Numbered from the stretch's first letter, positions 43,467 to 54,474 are shown. The stretch: DNA of 64,000 nt from Ferruginibacter sp. (GCA_014379905.1 JACMKX010000160.1:91675-155674); one strand, 5' to 3'. Notes: generated by a model not told the origin, from the sequence alone. Translations and numbers: made by a program.

Positions 43467-43510
43467 AAAAAACTGCTCCTCCTAAACCATGGTTTAAGGA
43501 GCAGTTTTTT
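43467..43510 (+). terminator. Strong terminator after paralog 2
   Basis: Stem AAAACTGCTCCT/AGGAGCAGTTTT with an inner AAACC/GGTTT stem, followed by six T residues. Confidence 0.85.
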
Positions 43511-43512
43511 CC

Positions 43513-43530
43513 ATACTCCCCGGGGAGTAT
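43513..43530. promoter_or_regulatory. Perfect 18-bp palindrome ATACTCCCCGGGGAGTAT, candidate operator
   Basis: A perfect dyad immediately after the terminator and 304 bases before the giant gene. Its TACTC-N6-GAGTA core recurs at 56944-56959 before the second giant gene. Confidence 0.5.
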
Positions 43531-43584
43531 TTATAGCGGGAAATGATTCAGTATATTTACGGATGAAAATAATTACGTAAATTT

Positions 43585-43782
43585 TCAAACAAGTGCGTAG
43601 TTTTCTGCGTATCTAATGCGGAAATTACGCTTATAGTCATTATTTACAGTATGTTTGCGTGCCTTAAGAACGCATTCAGCCTTTAAGGCGTTTAAATCCT
43701 CCTTTGTCTGCAGCCCTGAACCTGCATACAGATTAAGTCCCCTGGTCAACCATTGACGATATTTTTCGTCTCCATTACACAA
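43585..43782 (-). CDS. Doubtful small gene or gene remnant (about 65 aa)
   Basis: On the minus strand a frame continues upstream of 43782 (reading KTYKRGFQSDWISLCNGDEKY) to a stop near 43825. Only non-ATG starts are available. The peptide 'CNGDEKYRQWLTRGLNLYAG' has protein-like composition, with charged helices and no low complexity, so it could be a remnant of a longer gene. It lies where the promoter and leader of the giant surface gene are expected. I do not recognise a family. Confidence 0.2.
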   Translation of the reverse strand: MCNGDEKYRQWLTRGLNLYAGSGLQTKEDLNALKAECVLKARKHTVNNDYKRNFRIRYAENYALV

Positions 43783-43833
43783 GGATATCCAATCCGATTG
43801 AAAGCCGCGCTTATATGTCTTAATCTATAATGT

Positions 43834-46800
43834 ATGAAAAGAATTTTACCTGTTGTAAACAAGAAAAACAACATTCCTTTCCATTTTGTAAAATCAAACT
43901 TTTACAAAACGGGCTTCCTTATTTTGCTGACCGCTTTGTTTTGTGGCTTTCACTATCGGTCGGCCGCACAAAATACTTTGGACCTTGCCGGTCTTCCGGC
44001 CGGTGCTACTGCTAAAGCGGCTTATAGTGTGAGGAAACTTAGCAGCGCATACGCAGGTAATGCTGTTTCGGTTAGGAGGTCTTCAGACAATGCCCTCCAG
44101 GACATTGGATTTACTGCCAGCGGTGATCTGGATCTGGCTGCATTACTCGCTTTCGTTGCCGGGGGCGATGGTTTTGTTACCAAATGGTACGACCAGTCGG
44201 GTTATGGTGCCGACGCAATACAGGGCACAGCAGCCAATCAACCTAAAATAGTCAGTGCGGGGATTACCGAAATAACCGGATCGAGACCGGGTATTTTATT
44301 CTCCGGTAATATGAATAACAACCTGGTAGCACCTGTTACAGGAAGTGGTTATCCCATCTCTGTCAATATATATGCTCAATCATCCGGTGCCTCTATAAAA
44401 GGTGCTTTTGTAAAATACGGAACAGATCAAAGCGGTTTAGGCATAGGGGCCGGAAATGGCAATAATTTCGATGCAGGTCAAAATTATGTAGTGTTGCTGA
44501 AAGAGCAAAAAGCCTGGTGTCCGTCAAACCCAAGGATTACTTATCCAACTACAGCCTTTACTTCAACAAGTATACTCCTGGCTGACAAAACACTTACTCA
44601 TTTTTTAAATGGAACAAATATAGGTTTGGAAGGATGGAACGCTGATGCGGTAAATCCTTCCAGTCCGTTATATATTGGGGGTTACACCGCAAACGGAAAT
44701 GTAAACAGGTATTCCAATGCGAGAGAATCTGAAGTAATCGTACTTTCCACTGCTTTAAGCGTTTCGGAAAGAACAACACTGGAATGCGGTCAGAATTTAT
44801 ACTATAATAGTGGTAACTATACCGTAGCTACCTGCTCCGGCACAGCCTTTACTTTGCCAACCACTTTTCCTGCCGGTACCCTGCATAGCTGGGGTAACCC
44901 GGTTATTAATCCCGCGGGGGCCATTACTGGTGGTAGTGCTGCGGTTAACCAGGGTACTGTATCACAGCTGTTGACCAATAATACTGCTTTACCGGCAACA
45001 GCTACCTATAATGTTAGCTCCACTAATTGTTCAGTTACCATTTTTTATACAGTAACCGTTACGGTTAATCCAAAGGCAACCTTAACCCTGTCTTCTGCTC
45101 CTGGTAGCAATGTACAAAGCTTTTGTGCGGGGGGATCTGTTCCTGCCATAGTTCCAATTACCTACACTGTAGGAGGAGCAGGCTCAGGCGCTTCTATCTC
45201 AGCCGGTGCGTTGCCAACAGGTGTGACCGGCGTTTATAATGCCGGTGTTTTCACTATCAGTGGAACACCAACAGTAGCCGGCACTTTTTCATATACCATT
45301 TCTGCCATAGGTCCGGGATGTGCAAGCGAAAGCAGCATAGGTACGCTTACGGTGTATGCCAGTCCAACAGGCGGTTTATCCCTGACAGAAAATTCCGGAA
45401 CTCCTGACGACAGTATTATTTGTGCAGGTTCCAACATCACATTCACGGCGCCTTCGGGTTATTCCTTTTATGAATTTAAAAATGCAGGCGGAACGATTGC
45501 TGCCGGCACAGCAAATGTGTACAATAGTACCACGATCGGTAATGGCGAGCAGGTATCAGTGATCGTTACAGGTGCTGGTGGATGTACTACAACATTTGGA
45601 CCTGTTACTATCACAGTAAATCCTATACCAGCCGGCACTTTTGTGGCGACCGAAAACAGTGGTGTGGCCAACGACAATACTATATGCCCGGGATCTTCAG
45701 TTACATTCACTGCTCCGGCGGGTTATACCGGGTACGATTTTAAAGTAGGAGGTACTACGGTTCAAAACAATGGTTCTAATGTGTTTACCAGTTCCACCTT
45801 GACCAACGGCGCTTCCGTAACAGTGTTAGTGTCGGCCGCCGGATGTAGCGCCGGTTTTGGCCCGCAGGTTATAGCGGTTAACGCCATTCCATCAGGCACA
45901 CTTGCCCTGGCAGAAAACTCAGGAGTAGCCATCAACGACGGCATTATTTGCCAGGCTGCAACAGTAGTATTTACTGCTACCGCAGGTTTTGTCAATTATA
46001 ATTTTAAGATTAACGGCTTATCTGCGCAATCCGGGGCGGGTAATACTTTTACAAGGTCAAACCTTACCAGCGGAAATATCATAACGGTGGAGGTAAATAA
46101 CAGCAATGGTTGTATTACAACTTTCAATAGCTTTACTATTACTGTAAATTCTTTGCCTCCAGTTAATGCAAGTGCGGGCCCGGGAGCTGTGTGTGTGGGT
46201 AATACAATTACTTTAACCAATACTACCCCTGCGGGTGTTTGGAGTAGCGCCAATAATACCCTTGCAACAGTTAACGGCAGTGGTGTGGTTACAGGAATTG
46301 CAGCTGGTACTGTAAATATTATCTTTACGGTTACCAATGGCTTTAATTGTAGTTCCAGTGCAAACTTCCCGGTTATTGTAAATGCGTTGCCTGTTTTACC
46401 CGCCATCACTGGTCCCTCAGCTGTTTGTGAGAATAGTACGGTTCAATTAGCAAACACGTTTACCGGTGGAATATGGTCTAGTTCAAACACTGCTGTAGCA
46501 ACAGTGAATGGCAGCGGTTTGGTAAGCGGGCTTATTGCAGGAACTGCCATTGTAACCTATACCTACACAAATGGCAACGGATGTGTGAACTCCGTTACAA
46601 AAAATATTACGGTGAATAGTTTGCCTGCCGGCACATTGACCTTCACGGAAAATTCAGGTACTACTCCTGATGACGGGTTTATTTGCCAGGGTGGGGCGGT
46701 GACCTTTACAGCCAGCCCGGGTTTTAGCACTTACGAATTTAAAATCGGCAGTGCAACCATTCAAAATAACAGCTCGAACATCTTTATCACTTCGGCTTTA

Positions 46801-49800
46801 AACAACGGGGACGTGGTTACCGTGATTGCTACCAACAGCAACACCTGCAAGAACACTTTTAATGCAGTCACTATAACAGTGTATCCCCTGCCGGTACTCA
46901 ATGCAATTAGCGGTTTAAGTGAGGTTTGTATGAACGATAATATTACGCTGGCTAACAATACTGCCGGTGGAAGCTGGAGCAGCAGTGCAACTACCATTGC
47001 AACGATCGATGCCGGCACAGGTGTGCTAACAGGTATTGCAGCGGGTACAGCTATCATAACTTATACTTTCACCAATGGTAATGGTTGCACCAACAACATT
47101 ACAACACTGGTTACCGTAAAGGCGCTGCCTTCTGGTACACTCAGTGTAACAGAAAATTCCGGCATCGCCGGCAACGATGGCATCATATGCCAGGGAGCTA
47201 CCGTAGGCTTTACGGCTACAGCTGGGTTTACCAATTACGAATTCAAAATAAATGGTACTACTGTACAAAACAGTGCTGCCAATACCTACAGCTTTGCTGG
47301 CTTTATATCGGGCAATATGGTGACGGTAGAAGCAACGAATAATTTAAATTGTAAATCAACTTTCAATAGCATAACCATTACTGTTCATCCTTTTACCAGC
47401 CTGCCTGTTATAACAGCGGATGGTAATGCTGTGGGTGTTTGCAAAAGCAGTACGCTGCAATTGTATAACACAGTTGCAGGCGGAAGCTGGAGCAGTACCA
47501 ACACGGCTATAGCTACAGTTAATAGCAGTACGGGCCTGGTAACCGGCGTTAACCCCGGTACCGTATTTATTAGCTACACTTATACCAACGGAAACAATTG
47601 TACTTCTGCCACAAGCAAACAACTGGAGGTATATGCATTGCCGGTTGCTACCATAACAGGTGCCAACCCGATATGCCCTGGCACTACTGAGCTTTACACA
47701 ACGCAACCCGGTATGACCGGGTATAACTGGACAGTAGTAAATGGTTTGATTTTATCTGGTGGAGATGGATTTGACAGTGTGCGTGTATTCTGGAATGGTG
47801 CGGGTGTAAAATCAATCACAGTCAACTATATTAATGCCAACGGATGTGCTGCGGCTACGGCAGGAGGGGTTATCAGTACTTCCACACAACCGGTGCCTGC
47901 ACTCACAGGCAGCAACTTAGTTTGTGATGAATCTTCCGGAAATATTTATTCTACCGAAGCAGGTATGTCGGATTATGTGTGGAATGTGGTGGGCGGTAGT
48001 ATTGCAGCAGGCGGAACGCTTTTTGATAATACGGTAACTATTACATGGACCACAGCAGGCACCGGGACAGTTTCCGTTAATTATACCAACCTTTCTGGTT
48101 GCAGGGCTGGTAGTGCAACACAGTTGCCGGTAACGGTTAGACCATTGCCAGTGGCTACGCTTGTTGGTACCACAGCAGTTTGCCAGAATGGAACTGCACC
48201 TGCTATAACTTTTACCGGTTCCAATGGTACGGCTCCCTACCAGTTCACTTATAATATTAATGGTGGCGCTAATCTTACAGTAAATAGTGTTGGTAACACG
48301 GCAACTTTAACGCAGCCAACCGGTACCCCGGGAACTTTTATTTATACGTTGCTGAGTGTTGCAGAAAGCAGCTCTACTACCTGCTCCCAATTGCAGAGTC
48401 AAACAGCAACAGTAACCGTAAATCCTTTGCCCACTGCAACCATCAGTGGTACGATCACGGTGTGTAAAAACGCAGCGCTGCCAAGCATTACTTTTACTGG
48501 TGCAGCCGGTACTGCTCCTTATATCTTTACCTATAATATAAACGGGGGAGCCAATACAACTATTACAAGTACGGGCAACATTGCTACCATTGCTGCGCCA
48601 ACCGGCACAGCGGGCACGTTCACTTATAATCTTGTTAGTGTAAAAGATGCTACGTCTACCCAATGCCAGCAGCCACAACCTGGAGCAGCTACTGTAACCA
48701 TTCAGAATTTACCCACCGCCAGCATCAGCGGCAGCACTTCAGTATGTTTAAATGGCACGGCACCAACCATTACTTTCACCGGTGGGATAGGAACAGCGCC
48801 CTATACTTTTACTTATAATATCAATGGCGGTGCACCGCTTACTATAACAACTATTGTTGGAAATACAGTTACCATTACTGCACCTACTAACGCAAGTGGC
48901 ACTTTCATTTACAACCTGGTAAATGTAGCTGAATCAGGCACCAATACCTGTGCTCAACCAATTACCGGTGTCAGCGCATCGGTGTTAGTAAGGGCTTTGC
49001 CTACGGCCACCATTTCAGGAAGTACAACGGTTTGCCAGAACGGTGCTATGCCGCAAATAACCTTTACCGGCTCAAACGGTGCCGCGAATTACACGTTTAC
49101 TTATAACATCAATGGGGGAGCGCCGCTCACTGTGGTAAGTTCCGGTGCCATAGCAACAGTTGCAGTACCAACTACCACAGCTAACAGTTATGTGTATACG
49201 CTGCTGAATGTTCAGGAGGGTGGAAGCAATACCTGCCAGCAGGGGCAAGCAGGTACCGCAACAGTTGTAGTAAATCCCTCGCCAACCGCAACCATTGCCG
49301 GCAATACCAGTGTTTGCCAAAATGCCCCGGCTCCTTTGGTAACCTTCACAGGTGCAGGTGGCACATCTCCTTATACATTTACTTATAAAATAAATGGCGG
49401 CAGTAATCAAACCGTAATAAGTGCCGGCAATATCGCAACTGTTCCGGCGCCAACTACAAGCACCGGCTCTTTTATATACAGCCTGGTAAGCGTGCAGGAT
49501 GCATCTGGTACAGCCTGCTTACAAAATCAGGTGGGCAGTATCACTGTTGCGGTAAATCCTTTGCCAACAGCCACTATCAGCGGTTCCACCCCGGTGTGTC
49601 TTAACGCTCCTGTACAACCGGTGATAACATTTACCGGGGCCGGTGGAACATCACCTTATATTTTTACTTACAATATCAATGGTGGTACTAACCAAACTAT
49701 CAGCAGTGTTGGCAACATAGCAACTTTAGCGGCACCAACTACTGCAACAGGTACCTTCAGCTATAATTTGGTGAGTGTTTCAGATGCCGGCAGTACAACC

Positions 49801-52800
49801 TGTTCAAGGGTTATTACAGGCAGCGCAGCCATTATCACAGTTAATGCCCTGCCCACTCCCATAGTCATTTCGCCGGCAACGGTTACGCTTTGCCAGGGAG
49901 CTATTCAGTCCTTAACTACCTCCGAACAGGCGGTATTAAACCACACATTTACGGCCAGCAATAATACTGCGTTCAGCATACCAGACGGAGATGAAGCCGG
50001 AGCGGTAAGTGTTATACCTGTAAATATCCCTGCCAACGCCATCATACAAAGTGTATCGGCAACTTTTAACATTACCCATCCCAATACATATGAGCTATTT
50101 ATCAACCTTAAAGCGCCTAATGGAAATGCTATTAACCTGGTGGATCAGCGGCCGGGTTATAATGGTGACCCGAATTACCTGGGTGTTAATTTTACCAATA
50201 CCGAGGTGATGAGTAGCAGCAATAATTCATTCAGTAGTGGGGTTAATCCCTATAACGGGGTGTTTGCTGCAGATAAAAAAGTGGATGATGTAGGTCTTCA
50301 ATATAGCGCTACGGGGCAATTTGCCAACGCCGCTGAATTCAATGAATTGTACAGCATAGGATCCGGTAACTGGTACCTGAGTGCCAGGGATCTGCCCATC
50401 AACCCAAGTGGGGGCGGGGTTTTACAAAACTGGACGCTTACAATTAATTACAGCATACCGCAAACACCACAGCCTGTTACCTGGACACCCATGACAGCTT
50501 TATATACAGACGCATCGGCTACTATACCTTATACCGGAACTTCTGTTAGTAACGTGTTTGTAAAACCTTCCACTGGAGGAACTGTTACCTATACGGCTAC
50601 TGCCGTTAACAGCAACAGCTGTACTATCAGCAATACTATTGATGTAATAGCTTCACCCAAACCAGTTATAGGCATTGTTACCAACTACTGCCCGATACCG
50701 GCTGACGGCAAAGTACATGTAACGGCCAGTTCTGATGTACCCGGTACCACTTTTATATGGAGCACGGGCGAAACAGGTCCAACCATAAAACTCGATGTGG
50801 CCACTAACTTTACGGTAACAGCTACATCACCTGGTGGATGTGTGAGTACAAGAAGTGTTTCCATTGCACAGGAATTAGTAATCAATGGTGATTTTGAGCA
50901 GGGGAATATTGGTTTTTACACTGAGCATGATTATGTGATCAACAATGCAGGTAACCCGGCTATTCAAAATGAATTGTATCCCGAATCTGCCTACGCAATT
51001 GACAGGAATGCACATGAATTACATAACCTTTTCTGGGGTAAGGACCATACCACTCAAAACCAGACAGGAAAGTTCATGATGGTAAATGGTACAGTGAATA
51101 AGGTGATATGGCAGCAAACCGTAACAGTACAGCCCAATACAGATTATTATTTCAGTGCCTGGGCAATGAACCTGAACCCGAATTTACCCGGCCGTCTTCG
51201 TTTTGAAGTAAATGGCGTGCAGGCAGGTACTATAGCCGAACTAAATGTGGCACCAAAACCTGTGAATGCATCGCAGGTTAATATCAATAACTGGGTTCGT
51301 TTTTACAGTAACCCGAAATGGAGTTCCGGCGCTGCTACCACAGCCATCATCCGTATCATCAATCTCAATTCAAGTGCAGGTGGTAATGACTTTGGGCTGG
51401 ATGATATATCCTTTAGTACCTTATCACCATTCATTAGCCTTAGCGGCAACGCAGGCAGCGATACTGTTGAAGTTTGTAAAAACGTGCCTATCACGCCTAT
51501 TACGTATTACCTGGGTAGCAATCCGGATGGACCCGTTGTTACTGGTCTGCCTGCAGGCATTATCTCTACATGGGATGGCGTTAATCTTACTATTAGTGGT
51601 AGTCCTACAGCACCGGTTGGGGTATATAATTATACCATAGCTACACAAGGCTGTAATCCTAAAACAGCTGGTGGAAGAATTACACTTAAACCAGATGCAG
51701 CGCTTGCCTTAACAACCGGCAGTAACATGCAAACACTTTGCCTCGGACAGGCAATAGCTTCTATAAAATATACCATTTCCGGTAGTGGCACAGGAGCTTC
51801 GGTTACCGGCCTGCCTGCCGGCGTATCCAGCGCTTACAATCCCAGCACCAAAGAGTTGAATATATTCGGTACGCCTTCGGTTACAGGCAGCTTCAATTTC
51901 ACCGTTAATACAGCCGGCAGCTGCCTGCAGGCAGCCGCCACCGGAAATATAACCATAGGCGAAACTGCAGTGGGAGGTAACCTTAACTCTCCAACTATTT
52001 GTTACAATAGCGGCGGCACTCTAACGCTCACAGGTCATATAGGAAATATACAGCGTTGGGAAGTATCGTATAACCTGGGTTCCACCTGGGCACCTGTTGT
52101 CAATACCACTGCTACCCAGGCTTATACCAACATCACCGGTACTACCTGGTATCGTGCAATTGTAAAAACAACTTATTGCAATGAAACGTCTTCTGTCATT
52201 GCTAAAATAGGAGTAAGCAATGTATGGTCGGGTACCATTAGCAGTAACTGGCAAACCGGCGCCAACTGGAGCGATGGCAACACTCCAGGTATGGGTTGTC
52301 CCTCGGTGCACATCCCGGTCGCTCCTTTCGCACCATTGTTAAATACAGGTGTGGCCACTATCAATAATTTAGAGGTAAAACCTGGTGCAATACTGGTCAT
52401 CAGCAATGATGCATTATTGAAAATAGCAGGTACCATTACCAGTCCTGATGCCGGCATTAATGCCACAGACGGCAGATTAGAATTGAATGGGAATAGCGGA
52501 CCCCAATTAATTGACGGCAGTTGGTTTGTTGGAAAAAATATAAAAGACCTGGTGATCAGTAATGATGTAAATGTGAGCACCTTATCTGCTACTACCGACA
52601 CCCTGAATATATTACGTGAATTATCCTTTGGCGCTGTTATCGGCAAATATTTTAACAGCAATGATAATGTAACGCTAAAATCTACGGCTGCCAGTACAGC
52701 AAGCGTAGGCAAGCTGGCTGCAGGAAATACCGTTGCAGGAAAATTCATCATCGAAAGATATATCCGCTTCTATCAAAACTGGAACCTGTTAACTGTACCT

Positions 52801-54474
52801 GTTGCAGAAAATGTGAGTGTGTTAAACAGCTGGCAGGAAGGGGGTGGCAACATGACTTCTTACGGGTATGGTACCCGGGTTACCGGTCCGTTACCTTACG
52901 TGGGCCTGGATGGGGTATCTAACAGTAATTCGCTGAAATGGTGGGATCCGGTAGCGGCGGCATTTATTAATGTCACGAACGCTCAAACAGAAAGTGTTAA
53001 CCGCAAAGAAGGCATGTACCTTTTTGCCCGTGGCGACAGGGGTTACGGCCCGGGTTCGGCAGGAAGTGTTACCACATTGCGGAGTAAAGGAACTATTTAC
53101 AATGAGGCGAATAGCCCTACTTATAATTATACTGCACCGGTAGGTGCCTGGGTATCGCTGGGCAATCCTTTTGCTTCTGCTACCAGTTTCATCAAACTCG
53201 CAGCCGCAAACAGCACCAGGATCCAGAATAATTACTGGACATGGGATCCGACACTTTCCGGTAGTTACGGGGTGGGCGGATACCAGGCGTTCTCGGGCGC
53301 AACCGGCTATATTGCTACACCGGGAGGAGGCGATGGCGGACAGGTTTATAACAGTACAGCTGCTTACCCGAACATACAGAGCGGGCAGGCGATTTTTGTA
53401 GTGCCGGTGGTTAGCAACCCGTCCATCAGTTTTGAGGAAGACATGAAAGCAACCGGCAGTATGTTGGTAAACCGCGGAACAAACGATCCCGCCAGTATAA
53501 CCATGTTGAGTACCACATTATATACCGGCGAAGGACTGCTGAGAGATGGTAACAGGGTAGTGTTCAATAATATTTATTCAGACGGAGTTAATAAGGATGA
53601 TGCTGTAAAACTGAATAACAGCGGTATCAATTTTGGCCTGGTACGTTTCACAAAAAGTTTAGCAGTAGAAGCGAAAGCAGCTTTAAAGGCTTCTGATACT
53701 ATATATTATAAGATGAGCGGCTTACCTACCGGTAGTTTCCGCCTGGGCGTGGCGGTTCAGAACATACCAAACACGGGATTGCAGGCCGAATTGATCGACA
53801 AGTTTCTTAACACCCGCACACCGGTGAGCCTGGCTGATAGCAGTTATATAAATTTCACTACAACTGCGGCTGCAGCCAGTAAAGCAGCAGACCGTTTTAT
53901 GATGGTATTTAAACAAGCCACCGTGTTGCCCGTGAATTTTGTAAGTGTTGCTGCGCAACGAAAGGCTGATCGCAGCGTTGCTGTCAACTGGAAAGTAGCT
54001 ACAGAAATCAATATCATCCGCTATGAAGTAGAGCGCAGTGCAAACGGCGTTCATTTCACTGGTATACTCAGTAAAGATGCAAATGGAAGTACCGGTTACA
54101 GCCAATCCGATCTGAGCCCGCTGGCTGCCGACAATTTCTATCGCATTAAAGCAATTGGCTTAGGCAATGATATAACTTATAGCCCTATTGTAAAAGTTGC
54201 CCCGTTGCCGGTTAAGTCTTCTATTACCGTATATCCTAACCCCGTGGTAGATAAAAAGATCAACGTTGTTTTCACCGGCCAGCTTAAAGGAGATTATACG
54301 ATGCAGTTAACCAACGTGGAAGGTCAGCTTATTTACAACCAAATGGTAACCGTGAACAGTGACAATTTCAGCAGGTTAATAACACTGAGCCCTGCAAGCG
54401 CAGGAGGACATTACCAGTTGAATATTACAGCAGCAGACGGAACTTCCAAAACAATACAGGTATTGATTCAATAA
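43834..54474 (+). CDS. Giant multidomain T9SS surface protein (3546 aa)
   Basis: The extended signal peptide is cut at about residue 46 (RSAAQ). Residues 47-330 resemble the arabinofuranosidase-B (GH54-like) jelly-roll ('AYSVRKLSSAYAGNAVSVRR', 'WYDQSGYGADAIQ'). About 513-1271 alternates 'TENSG...ICQG' beta modules with BIG2-like modules ('WSSSNTAVATVNGSGLV'). About 1272-1440 holds two PKD-like modules, and 1441-2008 six repeats of about 94 residues. About 2035-2209 is a proprotein-convertase P domain, but no protease domain is present. About 2348-2529 is the sandwich domain shared with the 39820 paralogs ('GKDHTTQNQTGKFMMVNG'). From about 2974 comes a C-terminal cassette, ending in a T9SS domain (3462-3546, 'ITVYPNPVV'). 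Probable adhesin; ligand unknown. Confidence 0.88.
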   Translation: MKRILPVVNKKNNIPFHFVKSNFYKTGFLILLTALFCGFHYRSAAQNTLDLAGLPAGATAKAAYSVRKLSSAYAGNAVSVRRSSDNALQDIGFTASGDLDLAALLAFVAGGDGFVTKWYDQSGYGADAIQGTAANQPKIVSAGITEITGSRPGILFSGNMNNNLVAPVTGSGYPISVNIYAQSSGASIKGAFVKYGTDQSGLGIGAGNGNNFDAGQNYVVLLKEQKAWCPSNPRITYPTTAFTSTSILLADKTLTHFLNGTNIGLEGWNADAVNPSSPLYIGGYTANGNVNRYSNARESEVIVLSTALSVSERTTLECGQNLYYNSGNYTVATCSGTAFTLPTTFPAGTLHSWGNPVINPAGAITGGSAAVNQGTVSQLLTNNTALPATATYNVSSTNCSVTIFYTVTVTVNPKATLTLSSAPGSNVQSFCAGGSVPAIVPITYTVGGAGSGASISAGALPTGVTGVYNAGVFTISGTPTVAGTFSYTISAIGPGCASESSIGTLTVYASPTGGLSLTENSGTPDDSIICAGSNITFTAPSGYSFYEFKNAGGTIAAGTANVYNSTTIGNGEQVSVIVTGAGGCTTTFGPVTITVNPIPAGTFVATENSGVANDNTICPGSSVTFTAPAGYTGYDFKVGGTTVQNNGSNVFTSSTLTNGASVTVLVSAAGCSAGFGPQVIAVNAIPSGTLALAENSGVAINDGIICQAATVVFTATAGFVNYNFKINGLSAQSGAGNTFTRSNLTSGNIITVEVNNSNGCITTFNSFTITVNSLPPVNASAGPGAVCVGNTITLTNTTPAGVWSSANNTLATVNGSGVVTGIAAGTVNIIFTVTNGFNCSSSANFPVIVNALPVLPAITGPSAVCENSTVQLANTFTGGIWSSSNTAVATVNGSGLVSGLIAGTAIVTYTYTNGNGCVNSVTKNITVNSLPAGTLTFTENSGTTPDDGFICQGGAVTFTASPGFSTYEFKIGSATIQNNSSNIFITSALNNGDVVTVIATNSNTCKNTFNAVTITVYPLPVLNAISGLSEVCMNDNITLANNTAGGSWSSSATTIATIDAGTGVLTGIAAGTAIITYTFTNGNGCTNNITTLVTVKALPSGTLSVTENSGIAGNDGIICQGATVGFTATAGFTNYEFKINGTTVQNSAANTYSFAGFISGNMVTVEATNNLNCKSTFNSITITVHPFTSLPVITADGNAVGVCKSSTLQLYNTVAGGSWSSTNTAIATVNSSTGLVTGVNPGTVFISYTYTNGNNCTSATSKQLEVYALPVATITGANPICPGTTELYTTQPGMTGYNWTVVNGLILSGGDGFDSVRVFWNGAGVKSITVNYINANGCAAATAGGVISTSTQPVPALTGSNLVCDESSGNIYSTEAGMSDYVWNVVGGSIAAGGTLFDNTVTITWTTAGTGTVSVNYTNLSGCRAGSATQLPVTVRPLPVATLVGTTAVCQNGTAPAITFTGSNGTAPYQFTYNINGGANLTVNSVGNTATLTQPTGTPGTFIYTLLSVAESSSTTCSQLQSQTATVTVNPLPTATISGTITVCKNAALPSITFTGAAGTAPYIFTYNINGGANTTITSTGNIATIAAPTGTAGTFTYNLVSVKDATSTQCQQPQPGAATVTIQNLPTASISGSTSVCLNGTAPTITFTGGIGTAPYTFTYNINGGAPLTITTIVGNTVTITAPTNASGTFIYNLVNVAESGTNTCAQPITGVSASVLVRALPTATISGSTTVCQNGAMPQITFTGSNGAANYTFTYNINGGAPLTVVSSGAIATVAVPTTTANSYVYTLLNVQEGGSNTCQQGQAGTATVVVNPSPTATIAGNTSVCQNAPAPLVTFTGAGGTSPYTFTYKINGGSNQTVISAGNIATVPAPTTSTGSFIYSLVSVQDASGTACLQNQVGSITVAVNPLPTATISGSTPVCLNAPVQPVITFTGAGGTSPYIFTYNINGGTNQTISSVGNIATLAAPTTATGTFSYNLVSVSDAGSTTCSRVITGSAAIITVNALPTPIVISPATVTLCQGAIQSLTTSEQAVLNHTFTASNNTAFSIPDGDEAGAVSVIPVNIPANAIIQSVSATFNITHPNTYELFINLKAPNGNAINLVDQRPGYNGDPNYLGVNFTNTEVMSSSNNSFSSGVNPYNGVFAADKKVDDVGLQYSATGQFANAAEFNELYSIGSGNWYLSARDLPINPSGGGVLQNWTLTINYSIPQTPQPVTWTPMTALYTDASATIPYTGTSVSNVFVKPSTGGTVTYTATAVNSNSCTISNTIDVIASPKPVIGIVTNYCPIPADGKVHVTASSDVPGTTFIWSTGETGPTIKLDVATNFTVTATSPGGCVSTRSVSIAQELVINGDFEQGNIGFYTEHDYVINNAGNPAIQNELYPESAYAIDRNAHELHNLFWGKDHTTQNQTGKFMMVNGTVNKVIWQQTVTVQPNTDYYFSAWAMNLNPNLPGRLRFEVNGVQAGTIAELNVAPKPVNASQVNINNWVRFYSNPKWSSGAATTAIIRIINLNSSAGGNDFGLDDISFSTLSPFISLSGNAGSDTVEVCKNVPITPITYYLGSNPDGPVVTGLPAGIISTWDGVNLTISGSPTAPVGVYNYTIATQGCNPKTAGGRITLKPDAALALTTGSNMQTLCLGQAIASIKYTISGSGTGASVTGLPAGVSSAYNPSTKELNIFGTPSVTGSFNFTVNTAGSCLQAAATGNITIGETAVGGNLNSPTICYNSGGTLTLTGHIGNIQRWEVSYNLGSTWAPVVNTTATQAYTNITGTTWYRAIVKTTYCNETSSVIAKIGVSNVWSGTISSNWQTGANWSDGNTPGMGCPSVHIPVAPFAPLLNTGVATINNLEVKPGAILVISNDALLKIAGTITSPDAGINATDGRLELNGNSGPQLIDGSWFVGKNIKDLVISNDVNVSTLSATTDTLNILRELSFGAVIGKYFNSNDNVTLKSTAASTASVGKLAAGNTVAGKFIIERYIRFYQNWNLLTVPVAENVSVLNSWQEGGGNMTSYGYGTRVTGPLPYVGLDGVSNSNSLKWWDPVAAAFINVTNAQTESVNRKEGMYLFARGDRGYGPGSAGSVTTLRSKGTIYNEANSPTYNYTAPVGAWVSLGNPFASATSFIKLAAANSTRIQNNYWTWDPTLSGSYGVGGYQAFSGATGYIATPGGGDGGQVYNSTAAYPNIQSGQAIFVVPVVSNPSISFEEDMKATGSMLVNRGTNDPASITMLSTTLYTGEGLLRDGNRVVFNNIYSDGVNKDDAVKLNNSGINFGLVRFTKSLAVEAKAALKASDTIYYKMSGLPTGSFRLGVAVQNIPNTGLQAELIDKFLNTRTPVSLADSSYINFTTTAAAASKAADRFMMVFKQATVLPVNFVSVAAQRKADRSVAVNWKVATEINIIRYEVERSANGVHFTGILSKDANGSTGYSQSDLSPLAADNFYRIKAIGLGNDITYSPIVKVAPLPVKSSITVYPNPVVDKKINVVFTGQLKGDYTMQLTNVEGQLIYNQMVTVNSDNFSRLITLSPASAGGHYQLNITAADGTSKTIQVLIQ
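48154..49857 (+). repeat. Six coding repeats of about 94 residues
   Basis: Each unit opens like 'ATISGSTTVCQNG', contains 'FTYNINGG' and ends 'NPLPT', about 280 bp per unit. Units have diverged at DNA level. Two conserved Cys per unit (VCxN and TCxQ) could pair. Confidence 0.8.

Noticed and set aside
45234..52751. Long minus-strand frames within the giant adhesin gene
   Set aside because: They arise from the Thr/Gly/Asn-rich coding repeats of the plus-strand gene; none has a start region or family pattern.
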